DNA from: Candidatus Gastranaerophilales bacterium
GTDB taxonomy: Bacteria > Cyanobacteriota > Vampirovibrionia > Gastranaerophilales > Gastranaerophilaceae
Length of the DNA stretch: 64,000 nucleotides
Reading direction: 5' to 3'
Assembly (NCBI GenBank): GCA_944324395.1
Contig: CALUWC010000010.1
Span: forward strand, 1-64,000
The number at the start of each line of letters is the position of its first letter. The stretch's first letter is position 1. Positions 36,154 to 44,127 of this stretch are shown piece by piece. A model generated the notes under the pieces. The model was given only the letters and a program-made list of their open reading frames with translations. It was not told the DNA's origin and ran no database searches. The translations under genes were made by a program, and so were the position numbers.

Positions 36154-37449
36154 TTACATCTCAAATTTTTGAAGAGCTGCTTTTTTATATTCCTCTGGAG
36201 TAAAAGTATCAGGAGCCTGAGCTTTAGGTTCCAAGCCCTTTTCCAACAGTTTCGGTGCAGCTTTTGCAAGTTTGTCTGATGTTATAAGTAAATCTCTGTC
36301 TTTCTGTTTAGAAATCAGATGAATTGTCATTTCAGTCGGAGCACCGTCCGACGATACTTTTTCCTGAACTTTATAACTTGACCATTCTTCAGGCAAATTT
36401 TCTATTTTAGAATAATCTTTTTTTACACCCAGCCTCTTGTCAATTTCATTTTCAAGTATATTTGAAACATACTCTTTTTGAGATTCAAAATGGCATGGGT
36501 AAATTATTTCAGAGCCGATAACTTCTTCCGGATCCCTATTTTCATGTTTTTTGAACAGTTCTGCAGCCACAGCAAGATGAGCCAGTTCGTAATCAAGAAA
36601 TTCTTCCCATATAGGTTTTAAGATATCATCAACTTCATCTTCCATACAATTATAATAAGTACAAACTTCAGTAAATTCATGGATAAGAAGTTTTTCATAT
36701 AGAGATTCCGTCGGATCAATCAGAGATTCATACATAGTAACATGTTCTTCTTCAACATCTTTTATTTCTGCATAAGTTTCTCTTAAACATTCATTACCAT
36801 ATTCCATACCATGTTCTGCATAATAGTTATGAGTCTGCTGTTCTCCGGAAACTAAAGTTAAAATATTAACTTTGGTCTGCGGAGATGCTGTAGCTTTGTC
36901 ATAATGCTTGCGAAGTCTTAAAACATTATCATTATGGTGATTTTGTGTCGGACGACTGAGCATAACATCAGTTTGATTTTGCAAAATATCATCAGGGTCA
37001 ACACCATGTTCCATATATGCCCACTGACTATATCGGTATAAATGGTCAAAATCTTCTAATAAACCAAAATCGAAAGTTTCTCTGACATAAGCATCAGGTT
37101 CATTTTGTGCAAGCCAAGCTGTTAAATCAACAGCAACCTGCTCATAACCTAATGTCGTTTCTAACACAGATTGATCAGACGGGGTCAGCCAATTAACGGT
37201 TGTTTGCTGCATATCTTCAATACGCTTTGCCATTGCAAGAAATTCTTTTGTTTCATCATCATCAGTAGTTCGTGCAAAGTGATGTTTAAAATTCCATGCT
37301 TCGACTTCAATCCCGTTCATCAAAATCTGACGAGTTCGGGTATAACAATCCACTCCGTATTTATTAAATTTTCTATGTGCAATATCATGCCAGCTTCTAA
37401 GTTGTTTAGAAAGAGATACCCCTTTCTCTTTTAATGGATTAAAACTCAT
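36154..37449 (-). CDS. Ferritin-like (di-iron type) superfamily protein, 431 aa
   Basis: A soluble helical protein with ExxH-type metal motifs in several helices: YEQVAVDLTAWLA, EEEHVTMYESL, HEFTEVCTYY and DYELAHLAVAAELFKKHE. LLEDFDHLYRYSQWAYME is another helix with likely ligands. This resembles a long ferritin/rubrerythrin-like family found in anaerobes, which may act in oxidative stress or iron handling; the exact activity is unknown. The N-terminal RQILMNGIEVEAWNFKHHFA shares RQILMNG with the 118-aa protein at 16053. RBS AAAGGAG. Confidence 0.72.
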   Translation of the reverse strand: MSFNPLKEKGVSLSKQLRSWHDIAHRKFNKYGVDCYTRTRQILMNGIEVEAWNFKHHFARTTDDDETKEFLAMAKRIEDMQQTTVNWLTPSDQSVLETTLGYEQVAVDLTAWLAQNEPDAYVRETFDFGLLEDFDHLYRYSQWAYMEHGVDPDDILQNQTDVMLSRPTQNHHNDNVLRLRKHYDKATASPQTKVNILTLVSGEQQTHNYYAEHGMEYGNECLRETYAEIKDVEEEHVTMYESLIDPTESLYEKLLIHEFTEVCTYYNCMEDEVDDILKPIWEEFLDYELAHLAVAAELFKKHENRDPEEVIGSEIIYPCHFESQKEYVSNILENEIDKRLGVKKDYSKIENLPEEWSSYKVQEKVSSDGAPTEMTIHLISKQKDRDLLITSDKLAKAAPKLLEKGLEPKAQAPDTFTPEEYKKAALQKFEM

Positions 37450-37552
37450 TATAAATCTCCTTTCTTTAAGGTAAATTTATAATAATCTAATCCAAGCTCT
37501 TTTATATTACATAGCCGATTATATTAAATACTTATCTTTTTCTATTATAAAA

Positions 37553-37936
37553 TTATTTTTTAAAAAAGCCTTCATATTTATTTATTAAATAGTTTTCATC
37601 AATTTTTGCCAATTTTCTGCACAAATCAGATTCTTCAGTTCCATGTGTTGTAAAATAAAAAAATTGACCTTCATTAGGAATCCCGCGAAATTTGTTAAGA
37701 AGCTTATTGAATATATTTACAGGAGAAATATTATTTATTATCAATGCAGGATGAGCAATTTTATTATCTTTTGAACTACCCATCATTACATAGTTAATCT
37801 CAGCATTATATTTTTTCCCGAATTTATTGACAGCTTTAGAACTTTTAACAGCATCATAAACAGCACCCGGCATACTTTCAAAACCCGGAACTCTTATCGC
37901 AGTGAAATTAGGTGATTGTATAGACTTAACATCCAT
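37553..37936 (-). CDS. Hypothetical protein with N-terminal NFTA motif, 127 aa
   Basis: Unrecognised. I place the start at ATG 37936 (MDVKSIQSPNFTAIRVPG), preceded by GAAAGGAT; the longer frame runs back into the tRNA gene and is not credible. NFT at 10-12 matches the N-terminal motif of other proteins in this region. The rest is a small alpha/beta domain (AEINYVMMGSS, HPALIINNISP, FFYFTTHGTEESD). No signal peptide. Confidence 0.68.
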   Translation of the reverse strand: MDVKSIQSPNFTAIRVPGFESMPGAVYDAVKSSKAVNKFGKKYNAEINYVMMGSSKDNKIAHPALIINNISPVNIFNKLLNKFRGIPNEGQFFYFTTHGTEESDLCRKLAKIDENYLINKYEGFFKK

Positions 37937-37977
37937 TTTATAAATCCTTTCTGTAACAAAATCAAAACATAATAAAA

Positions 37978-38050
37978 TGGAGCGTAGGGGACTTGAACCC
38001 CTGACCCCCACACTGCCAGTGTGATGCGCTACCAGCTGCGCTAACGCCCC
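37978..38050 (-). tRNA. tRNA-Ala (anticodon GGC)
   Basis: A full cloverleaf of 73 nt on the minus strand. The acceptor GGGGCGT/ACGCTCC contains the G3-U70 pair that defines alanine tRNAs. The D arm is GCGC-AGCTGGTA-GCGC. The anticodon loop CTGGCAG carries GGC on a TCACA/TGTGG stem, and the T arm has GGTTCAAGTCC. The discriminator base is A. The 3' CCA is not encoded. Confidence 0.95.
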
Positions 38051-38090
38051 ATATATCTAATCTTATCAAAAAAATATTTTTAATAAAGAC

Positions 38091-38855
38091 CTACGACAAT
38101 TTTTTGATATAAAACATTACATGTTTTATCCACTGATCAGCGACGGATTTATCACAATATTTTCCGGAATGAGCTAATTCATAAAGAGTATTAAGATGTC
38201 TTTCTTTATGATGTTTAGCTACAGTTGCAGCCATTACATCAATACAAGATTCAACGTTTGAAAATTTTCTTAAACCCTTTTTTCCCATAATTCCGCCAAC
38301 ATTATTTTTATTCAATGCGGCAGAAGAAGTTCCTCTTGCGGATTCAGTCATAGAAATAGCCATTAATAAAACCGGATTCACCCCATACTTATCTGCTTTA
38401 TTCAAAAATACCGCAGCTTTATTTTTAAGCGGGTTTGCCGCTGATATCTTTTTAGTAAGAAGATTGTTTAAAGAATCATTTAACTCTTTAGCGGATTTAT
38501 AAGCCCCGTCCATAAGAAGAACATCCTTTGCAGATTTTATAACAGGAACTTTCGGTACATTTTTACTGACTGTAGAAACTTTTGTTTTTGAGCCAAAACA
38601 GTCTGTAATTATTCCCGGTGCTGTATGGACAAATAAATCACCTTCACTTGCGGCAAAGCTTGCGGATTTATTTGCAATCTGAGAGTTAAAACCGCCGGAC
38701 ATAAACACAGCAGCTACAACAGCTTTTTTACCTTTATCACCAACCTGTTCCGCACATTTTTTCGTACTTTTTAATATATATTTTCCTGACTTGAGCGTAA
38801 AATTCACAGCACTATTTACACTTATATTATGTATATGGGGTATTTTCATTTTCAC
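38091..38855 (-). CDS. Glucosaminidase/FlgJ-LytD-type peptidoglycan hydrolase
   Basis: A 254-aa protein whose C-terminal 110 residues are a glucosaminidase-like lysozyme domain: ADKYGVNPVLLMAISMTESA with the catalytic Glu, GTSSAALNKNNVGGIMG, and FSNVESCIDVMAATVAKHH. It should cleave the glycan strand of peptidoglycan. The N-terminus (ISVNSAVNFTLKSGKYI) carries the NFT motif at 18-20 and no classical signal peptide, although a weak hydrophobic stretch (AVVAAVFMSGGF) follows. How it reaches the wall is therefore unclear. Confidence 0.82.
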   Translation of the reverse strand: MKMKIPHIHNISVNSAVNFTLKSGKYILKSTKKCAEQVGDKGKKAVVAAVFMSGGFNSQIANKSASFAASEGDLFVHTAPGIITDCFGSKTKVSTVSKNVPKVPVIKSAKDVLLMDGAYKSAKELNDSLNNLLTKKISAANPLKNKAAVFLNKADKYGVNPVLLMAISMTESARGTSSAALNKNNVGGIMGKKGLRKFSNVESCIDVMAATVAKHHKERHLNTLYELAHSGKYCDKSVADQWIKHVMFYIKKLS

Positions 38856-38980
38856 AATCCTTCTAACAACTATATTTTACAATAATAAAAACAAATGAAA
38901 CAAAAAATTTACTATTTATTAATATTTGTTCATATATAGCCGCCATTTTAAGATATTTTACCTTCGAAATTTATTCTCTT

Positions 38981-39403
38981 TTAACGATAAGAACCGGTTT
39001 TTCTTCCATACCGGTCATAACGAACAGTACGACCTGATGAGTCCTTTTTTAACGTTCCGGTTTTCCTGCCATATTGATCGTATATTGTAGTTGTTCCGCC
39101 GGAATTTGTTTTATATGAGCCTGTTTTGCGTCCATATTTGTCATAAGTATTATAACCGTTTTGAGTTTCTCGATAGGAACCTGTTTTACGGCCGTAGCGG
39201 TCATACGTATTATAACCATTTGAAGTTTCACGATAAGAACCAGTTTTACGACCATATTTGTCATAAGTATTGTAGCCGTTTGGAGTTTCTTTGTATGAAC
39301 CTGTCTTGCGGCCGTACTGGTCATAAATATTACCTGCCCAAACACTATTTAAAGATAGAGCAAATATAAACAAAACCGCCAAACCGGAAAATATATTTTT
39401 CAC
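38981..39403 (-). CDS. Secreted YGRKTG-repeat protein, 140 aa
   Basis: A Sec signal peptide (IFSGLAVLFIFALSLNSVWA, cleavage after VWA or WAG) precedes six copies of YDxYGRKTGSY at residues 27, 47, 67, 87, 108 and 129. The first four units are exactly 20 residues long (ending NGYNT). The mature protein is basic and rich in Tyr, Gly, Arg and Lys, resembling RHS/YD-type beta repeats in miniature. It probably sits on the surface or in the periplasm and binds anionic polymers; that is inference. RBS AGGAGG. Confidence 0.82.
   Translation of the reverse strand: MKNIFSGLAVLFIFALSLNSVWAGNIYDQYGRKTGSYKETPNGYNTYDKYGRKTGSYRETSNGYNTYDRYGRKTGSYRETQNGYNTYDKYGRKTGSYKTNSGGTTTIYDQYGRKTGTLKKDSSGRTVRYDRYGRKTGSYR
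38984..39325 (-). repeat. 60-bp tandem repeats encoding the YGRKTG units
   Basis: Four 60-bp units followed by two diverged 63-bp units. They differ mainly at third positions and at K/R or P/S/Q residues, so the array is conserved at protein level while drifting in DNA. Confidence 0.85.
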
Positions 39404-39458
39404 TCCGCAGCCTCCTATATATCTTATGATACTAAAATTATCGCAAAATAATTATATT

Positions 39459-39487
39459 TTGGCAACACATAAAAAATGTAATATAAT
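39459..39487 (+). promoter_or_regulatory. Promoter of the DNA glycosylase gene (leaderless)
   Basis: TTGGCA (39459-39464) and TATAAT (39482-39487) are 17 nt apart. The ATG at 39494 lies exactly where transcription should start, and no Shine-Dalgarno exists. This is the best-supported leaderless start in the window. Confidence 0.65.
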
Positions 39488-39493
39488 ATAACT

Positions 39494-39985
39494 ATGACAA
39501 ACTGCAAGAGTTTTTCTCCTAAAATAACAACTAAATCAAAAATTTTGATACTCGGGTCAATGCCAGGAGTAAAATCTCTGGAAGAACAACAGTATTATGC
39601 CCACCCACAGAATCGTTTCTGGAAATTGATGGGATTGTTCTGTAAATGTGCAAACATGAATGATTTAAATTACAGCAACAAAATAAATATTCTTCTTGAT
39701 AATGGATTTGCACTCTGGGATGTAATAAAATTTTGCAGCAGAGAAGGAAGCTTAGACTCAAATATTCAAGATGAAATCCCGAATGAAATTCCTGAACTTT
39801 TAAAAAATTACCCTAATATAGAAAAAATATGTTTGAACGGAAATACGGCATATACCACTTTCACGAAATATTATCCGCAATTGTTACAAGAGTACAAATG
39901 CTATAATATGCCATCAACCAGCCCTGCAAATGCAAAATATACCCTGAACAAACTCTATGACAAATGGTCTGATGCCATAAAATAA
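39494..39985 (+). CDS. Hypoxanthine-DNA (deoxyinosine) glycosylase, UDG superfamily
   Basis: A 163-aa family 6-like uracil-DNA glycosylase superfamily member. KILILGSMPGVKSLEEQQYY contains the GSMPG motif I, and YYAHPQNRFWKLMG is the substrate pocket typical of the hypoxanthine-DNA glycosylases. FALWDVI and LNGNTAYTTF follow, and MPSTSPANA is motif II. It removes deaminated adenine (and possibly uracil) from DNA in base excision repair. Length matches the family. Confidence 0.9.
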   Translation: MTNCKSFSPKITTKSKILILGSMPGVKSLEEQQYYAHPQNRFWKLMGLFCKCANMNDLNYSNKINILLDNGFALWDVIKFCSREGSLDSNIQDEIPNEIPELLKNYPNIEKICLNGNTAYTTFTKYYPQLLQEYKCYNMPSTSPANAKYTLNKLYDKWSDAIK

Positions 39986-40000
39986 TTCTTTTGTATAAAA

Positions 40001-41227
40001 CTACGGCATAACTTTAAAAATTAAAGATGTATTGATTCCGCCAAAGGCAAAATTGTTTGTCATTACAATATCGGTATCTATTTCTCGGCCTGAACCCGTA
40101 ATATAATCAAGCTTTCCGCATTCTTCATCAACTTCACTAAGGTTCAATGTAGGACAGAACCATTTTTTCTTTGCCATATCTATCGTTAATATTGCTTCTA
40201 TAGCACCGCAGGCACCAAGAGTATGACCTGTGTAGCTCTTTATAGAACTTACCGGAACCGCACGTTTAAAAACATCATAAGTTGCATTGGATTCAGCAGT
40301 ATCACCTTGAATTGTCGCCGTACCATGTGCATTTACATACCCGATAACATCAGGAGAAATTCCTGCATCTTTTAGAGCCAGTTCTAATGCCGATTTCATT
40401 TTATCCCGATTTGGACTTGTTATATGAGTTCCGTCTGTACTCGTTCCAAATCCTAAAACTTCTGCGTAAATCTTTGCTCCGCGTTTTTTAGCATGCTCAT
40501 ATTCTTCCAGAATTACAGTACCTGCACCTTCGCCCACAACAAGTCCATCGCGGTTTTTGTCAAAAGGTGACGGGGTTAATTCCGGAGTACCGTTTTTCTG
40601 GCTTGTCGCATACAAAGTGTCAAATATAGCAATCTGTGTCGGATGAAGTTCATCAGCTCCGCCTGCAATCATTATATCAGCATAACCGTTTTTAATAGCT
40701 TCATATCCGTAACCTATTCCCATAGCTCCTGATGTACAGGCTGTTGATGAAGGAATTAATCTGCCGGTTGTTTTAAAATACAACGAAATATTAACAGCAG
40801 AAGTCTGCGGCATCATCTTAACATAACTTCCGGATGTTACTGTTCTGACCTCTTTTTTATCCATCATTGAATAAAAATCAATAATACTTTCCAAAGAGCC
40901 GGAAGAAGAACCGTAGCTTACACCCGTTTGACCATTAGTAATAATTTCATCACCAAACAAACCTGCATCTTTCAATGCTTCTTCAGCCGTTACAACACTC
41001 ATAATTGCAACCCTGCCCATTGTCCTAAGATCCTTACGGGTATAATGTGCAGGAATAACAAAATCTCCGGCAGGAGCTGCAAGTTTCGTATTTAATCTGG
41101 TAAATACTTCCAACTCAGGCATATATTTTACACAATTTTTCAAGTTCAAAAGACGCTCAAATGCTTGCACTCTTGAATTGCCCAGAGGTGAAGTCTGAGC
41201 CATGCCGGTAACAACAACACGCCTCAT
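40001..41227 (-). CDS. Beta-ketoacyl-ACP synthase, aryl-polyene type (ApeO/R-like)
   Basis: A 408-aa FabF-like ketosynthase with the complete Cys-His-His triad: STACTSGAMGIG (nucleophile), NAHGTATIQGDTAE and SYTGHTLGACGAIE. It condenses malonyl-ACP with the growing chain. Last gene of the leftward half of the APE-like cluster, directly after the reductase (TAATG stop-start overlap). Partners in APE systems work as ketosynthase pairs with the chain-length factor. A primary fatty-acid FabF is possible in isolation, but the neighbourhood argues for polyene synthesis. Confidence 0.87.
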   Translation of the reverse strand: MRRVVVTGMAQTSPLGNSRVQAFERLLNLKNCVKYMPELEVFTRLNTKLAAPAGDFVIPAHYTRKDLRTMGRVAIMSVVTAEEALKDAGLFGDEIITNGQTGVSYGSSSGSLESIIDFYSMMDKKEVRTVTSGSYVKMMPQTSAVNISLYFKTTGRLIPSSTACTSGAMGIGYGYEAIKNGYADIMIAGGADELHPTQIAIFDTLYATSQKNGTPELTPSPFDKNRDGLVVGEGAGTVILEEYEHAKKRGAKIYAEVLGFGTSTDGTHITSPNRDKMKSALELALKDAGISPDVIGYVNAHGTATIQGDTAESNATYDVFKRAVPVSSIKSYTGHTLGACGAIEAILTIDMAKKKWFCPTLNLSEVDEECGKLDYITGSGREIDTDIVMTNNFAFGGINTSLIFKVMP

Positions 41228-41952
41228 TAATACAACCCTCCGTTAACTGAAATAACTTGTCCTGTAATATATCCGGCATCTTCACTCATAAGATAATTGA
41301 CAAGACTTGCCACCTCTTTTGCTGTTCCGAAACGTTTCATCGGAATATGTTTTTTTATTTCTTCAACAGGTAAATCATGTGTCATATCGGATTCTATAGC
41401 TCCGGGAGCAACACAATTTACTGTAATTTTACGTTTGGCAAGTTCAAGTGCCAAGGCCTTTGCGGCACCGATAATGCCAGCCTTGGAAGCACTGTAATTA
41501 ACCTGCCCGTAGTTGCCTCTAATACCTGATACAGATGACATGGCAACAATCCTGCCCTTAATTCGAGAAGCTATCATTGGCATAACTATAGGTTTTAATA
41601 CATTGTAAAATCCACCGAGATTTGTATTTAAAACGTTATCCCAATCCTCATCGGTCATTGAGGGAAATACTGAATCACTTGTAATCCCTGCATTTAAGAC
41701 CACTCCATAATAAATTCCATTCTTTTCAATATCCTTAGATATAACTTTTTGACACTGCTCTCTGTTTGTAGTATCAAATTGCAAAATCCGTCCGCGTACC
41801 CCGTATTTTTTTATTTCTTCAAGTACTTCCTGAGCTTTTTGAATATTTTTATTACAGTGCAACACTATATCAAACCCGTTTTGAGCCAGATATAAAGCTG
41901 TTTCTTTTCCTATTCCCCTGCTGGAACCGGTTATTAGTACAACTTTTCCCAT
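41227..41952 (-). CDS. fabG: 3-oxoacyl-ACP reductase, FabG type (ApeQ-like)
   Basis: A 241-aa short-chain dehydrogenase: TGSSRGIGKETALYLA for the NADPH site, NAGITSD, the catalytic Ser in AMSSVSGIRGNYGQVNYSAS and the YxxxK in YSASK, then VAPGAIESDM. It reduces the 3-keto group after each condensation. Placed between a hot-dog dehydratase and a ketosynthase, as in APE clusters (apeP-apeQ). The symbol reflects the family; a dedicated pathway role is inferred from position. Confidence 0.9.
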   Translation of the reverse strand: MGKVVLITGSSRGIGKETALYLAQNGFDIVLHCNKNIQKAQEVLEEIKKYGVRGRILQFDTTNREQCQKVISKDIEKNGIYYGVVLNAGITSDSVFPSMTDEDWDNVLNTNLGGFYNVLKPIVMPMIASRIKGRIVAMSSVSGIRGNYGQVNYSASKAGIIGAAKALALELAKRKITVNCVAPGAIESDMTHDLPVEEIKKHIPMKRFGTAKEVASLVNYLMSEDAGYITGQVISVNGGLY

Positions 41953-41956
41953 AATA

Positions 41957-42409
41957 TTATACTCCGATGCTATTCAAGTATTGCTGTGCATCCTGAGGCT
42001 GGTAAGCATTTATTGTAGCCTTTGCACACTCAACACCACTATTATAAATTAAACATTCAAATGAAACAAGTTCATTATCACAAAATATTTCTTTTGCCTT
42101 AATTAAATATTTTCTGCCGTTTTCAAATTTATCAACAGAACACTTATAAGAACGTGTTCCTAATAAAAAACCAATTTTAGGTGTAACATTATGATTTCTA
42201 AAATGAGTATAAGCAGCAATAGACTGTGCCATAAATTCAATTCCCAAAAGATAAGACACACCGTTTAGTTCTTTTTCAAAAAATACATTATCCTCTCTAA
42301 TTGTGACATTTGTCAGAATATATTCTTCTTTAATATTAACTTCTTCAATATCGTCTATTAGTATCATCGGATAATTATGCGGTAATATTTTTTCCAAATC
42401 GTATTTCAT
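41957..42409 (-). CDS. 3-hydroxyacyl-ACP dehydratase, hot-dog fold (ApeP-like)
   Basis: A 150-aa FabZ/FabA-like dehydratase. LPHNYPMILIDDIEEV contains the active-site His-x4-Pro/Met pattern of the hot-dog dehydratases, and LGIEFMAQSIAAYTHF the helix that carries the acidic partner. IGFLLGTRSYKC is the next strand. In APE clusters this enzyme leaves double bonds unreduced, giving a conjugated polyene, because no enoyl reductase is encoded. None is encoded here either. Co-directional with the ketosynthase upstream, 1 nt apart. Confidence 0.85.
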   Translation of the reverse strand: MKYDLEKILPHNYPMILIDDIEEVNIKEEYILTNVTIREDNVFFEKELNGVSYLLGIEFMAQSIAAYTHFRNHNVTPKIGFLLGTRSYKCSVDKFENGRKYLIKAKEIFCDNELVSFECLIYNSGVECAKATINAYQPQDAQQYLNSIGV

Positions 42410-42410
42410 G

Positions 42411-43487
42411 TTACTTCCCTAAAATTATAACTGCGTTTGTGCCACCAAAACCAAAAGCGTTACACATAATATTTTTAACTTCTTTAACTTTAGTTCCTTT
42501 TTTTACAAGATTTATTTTCGGAATTCCCGGGTTATACTCACCATCATAAATATGCGGAGGCAAAGTACAACTGCCGCTTCTTAAAAGCTCATAACATATT
42601 GCCGTTTCTATACTGGCAGATGCACCCAAACAGTGACCCGTAAGAGGCTTAGTAGCACCGGCAAAAATGTTTTCGCCGAAAACATTATATATTGCATTGG
42701 CTTCCATTGTATCATTAGCAAGAGTTCCCGTACCATGAAGATTTATATAATCAATATCTTTTGGAGCTAATCCTGATTCTTTCAACGCTAAAAGCATTGC
42801 ATTTGCAGCCTCAATGCCTTCTGGTTCCGGAGTCGAAGCATGATATGCATCCGACGTTTCGCCTATCCCGAGAACTTTTATCCCCTCGTCTTTTTTATCG
42901 AGTATAAATACAGCAGCCGCTTCAGAAATATTTATACCTGTCGGATTTTTACTGAACGGATTTGAACGCTTCTCCGACAGAACTTCTAACGATTTAAATC
43001 CTGCCAGCGGGAATTGGGAAATTTCATCTGTTCCGCCTGCAATAACAGCATCACAAAGTCCGCATTCAATCCATTGTTTTGCAGTCAAAAAAGCTTTTAT
43101 ACCTGAAGAGCAAGCCGTTGATACCCCGCAGCAAAGTCCTTCTAAGCCCAGATAATCTTTTACAAACTCTGCAGGATTACTCATTTTTAAAAATTCATAA
43201 TTGTGAGTTTTTTCGTAATCATCAATTCCGGTATTTGTGGTTGAAAATACGACACCTATTCTTTTAGAACCGTATTCCTTTATAAGTTTTTCAATATCCG
43301 GCTGGATTTTATTTAAACAATGCAAAAGCATTCTGTTACAACGAATGTTATAAACTTCCTTATGTATTTCAGGCAGAAGAGTTGTAATTTTAAAATCAAC
43401 AATTTTCCCATCAATAATATTTTGGAAAATTTCTTCTAAATTTTCACCTAAATTACATATAGCAGCTGCTTTTGTAATTCTAATCAT
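42411..43487 (-). CDS. Beta-ketoacyl-ACP synthase, short form (ApeR/O-like)
   Basis: A 358-aa ketosynthase, about 50 residues shorter than FabF. The triad is intact: VSTACSSGIKAFLTA, NLHGTGTLANDTMEA and PLTGHCLGASASIET. The N-terminal region before the fold is abbreviated. First gene of the leftward operon, with an AGAGGAA ribosome binding site and a minus-strand TATAAT at 43525-43520. It probably partners the other ketosynthase or the chain-length factor to set polyene length. Confidence 0.86.
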   Translation of the reverse strand: MIRITKAAAICNLGENLEEIFQNIIDGKIVDFKITTLLPEIHKEVYNIRCNRMLLHCLNKIQPDIEKLIKEYGSKRIGVVFSTTNTGIDDYEKTHNYEFLKMSNPAEFVKDYLGLEGLCCGVSTACSSGIKAFLTAKQWIECGLCDAVIAGGTDEISQFPLAGFKSLEVLSEKRSNPFSKNPTGINISEAAAVFILDKKDEGIKVLGIGETSDAYHASTPEPEGIEAANAMLLALKESGLAPKDIDYINLHGTGTLANDTMEANAIYNVFGENIFAGATKPLTGHCLGASASIETAICYELLRSGSCTLPPHIYDGEYNPGIPKINLVKKGTKVKEVKNIMCNAFGFGGTNAVIILGK

Positions 43488-43536
43488 TATTCCTCTTCTT
43501 GCAGAATTTTTCTATCAATATTATACTTATAATATC

Positions 43537-44127
43537 ATGAAGGAAATTATTTTTGATATAAAAAAATATTCTTATGTTAAAGATGAAGAGTGTGACGTTT
43601 CTTTCATTCCAATGATGACAAGAAGAAAACTCAACAAATTTGGAAGATGTGCTTTATATACTCTTTACAAAGTATATGAAAAGAATTCACCCCGTCTAGT
43701 ATTCGCTTCCGAATACGGGGACACAGAAAGAGTTGATAAGTTGATTAATCAACGAGTAACAGACGGTGACGTTTCACCCAACGGTTTCAGTTCATCTGTT
43801 CATAATGCTTCTATCGGATTATTTTCCTTGCTTGAAAAAAATAAAACAGGTTACAATTCTATTTCTGCAGGCGAAAGAACTATTGCACAAGGATTTCTGG
43901 AAAGTATTTTATCAAAGAATGCTGTTTTTTGTTATGCGGAAAGCCTTGGCGGCTTAAAAAGTGTTTCTGTATCAATCAATAATTCTAATGACGGAAAATA
44001 TTTACTATCAGAAAATATTGAAAATCTTGAATCAAAAGATTCTTTTGAAGATTTCATCAGATTTCTTGACGGGAAAGAAGATTTATTTGTAAGTGAGGTA
44101 TTCAAAATTCAAAGGATTGCACCATGA
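43537..44127 (+). CDS. Ketosynthase-like chain-length factor (ApeC-like)
   Basis: A 196-aa protein resembling the ketoacyl-synt_2 family used as chain-length factor in aryl polyene clusters. SPRLVFASEYGDTERVDKLI and DGDVSPNGFSSSVHNASIGL match the N-terminal ketosynthase half, followed by ISAGERTIAQGF. There is no Cys nucleophile or second His, so it is non-catalytic. First gene of the rightward operon; it shares only 49 bp with the divergent ketosynthase gene. A TATAAT ends just 3 nt before the ATG, so the true transcription start is uncertain. Confidence 0.8.
   Translation: MKEIIFDIKKYSYVKDEECDVSFIPMMTRRKLNKFGRCALYTLYKVYEKNSPRLVFASEYGDTERVDKLINQRVTDGDVSPNGFSSSVHNASIGLFSLLEKNKTGYNSISAGERTIAQGFLESILSKNAVFCYAESLGGLKSVSVSINNSNDGKYLLSENIENLESKDSFEDFIRFLDGKEDLFVSEVFKIQRIAP

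Noticed and set aside
37937-38011. N-terminal extension of the 127-aa protein gene
   Set aside because: The extra 25 codons read through the tRNA-Ala 3' part and lack an RBS; the internal ATG at 37936 has one.
43528-43533. TATAAT as promoter of the chain-length factor gene
   Set aside because: It ends 3 nt before the ATG, which would put the start of the RNA inside the gene; it may serve the opposite strand or be chance.
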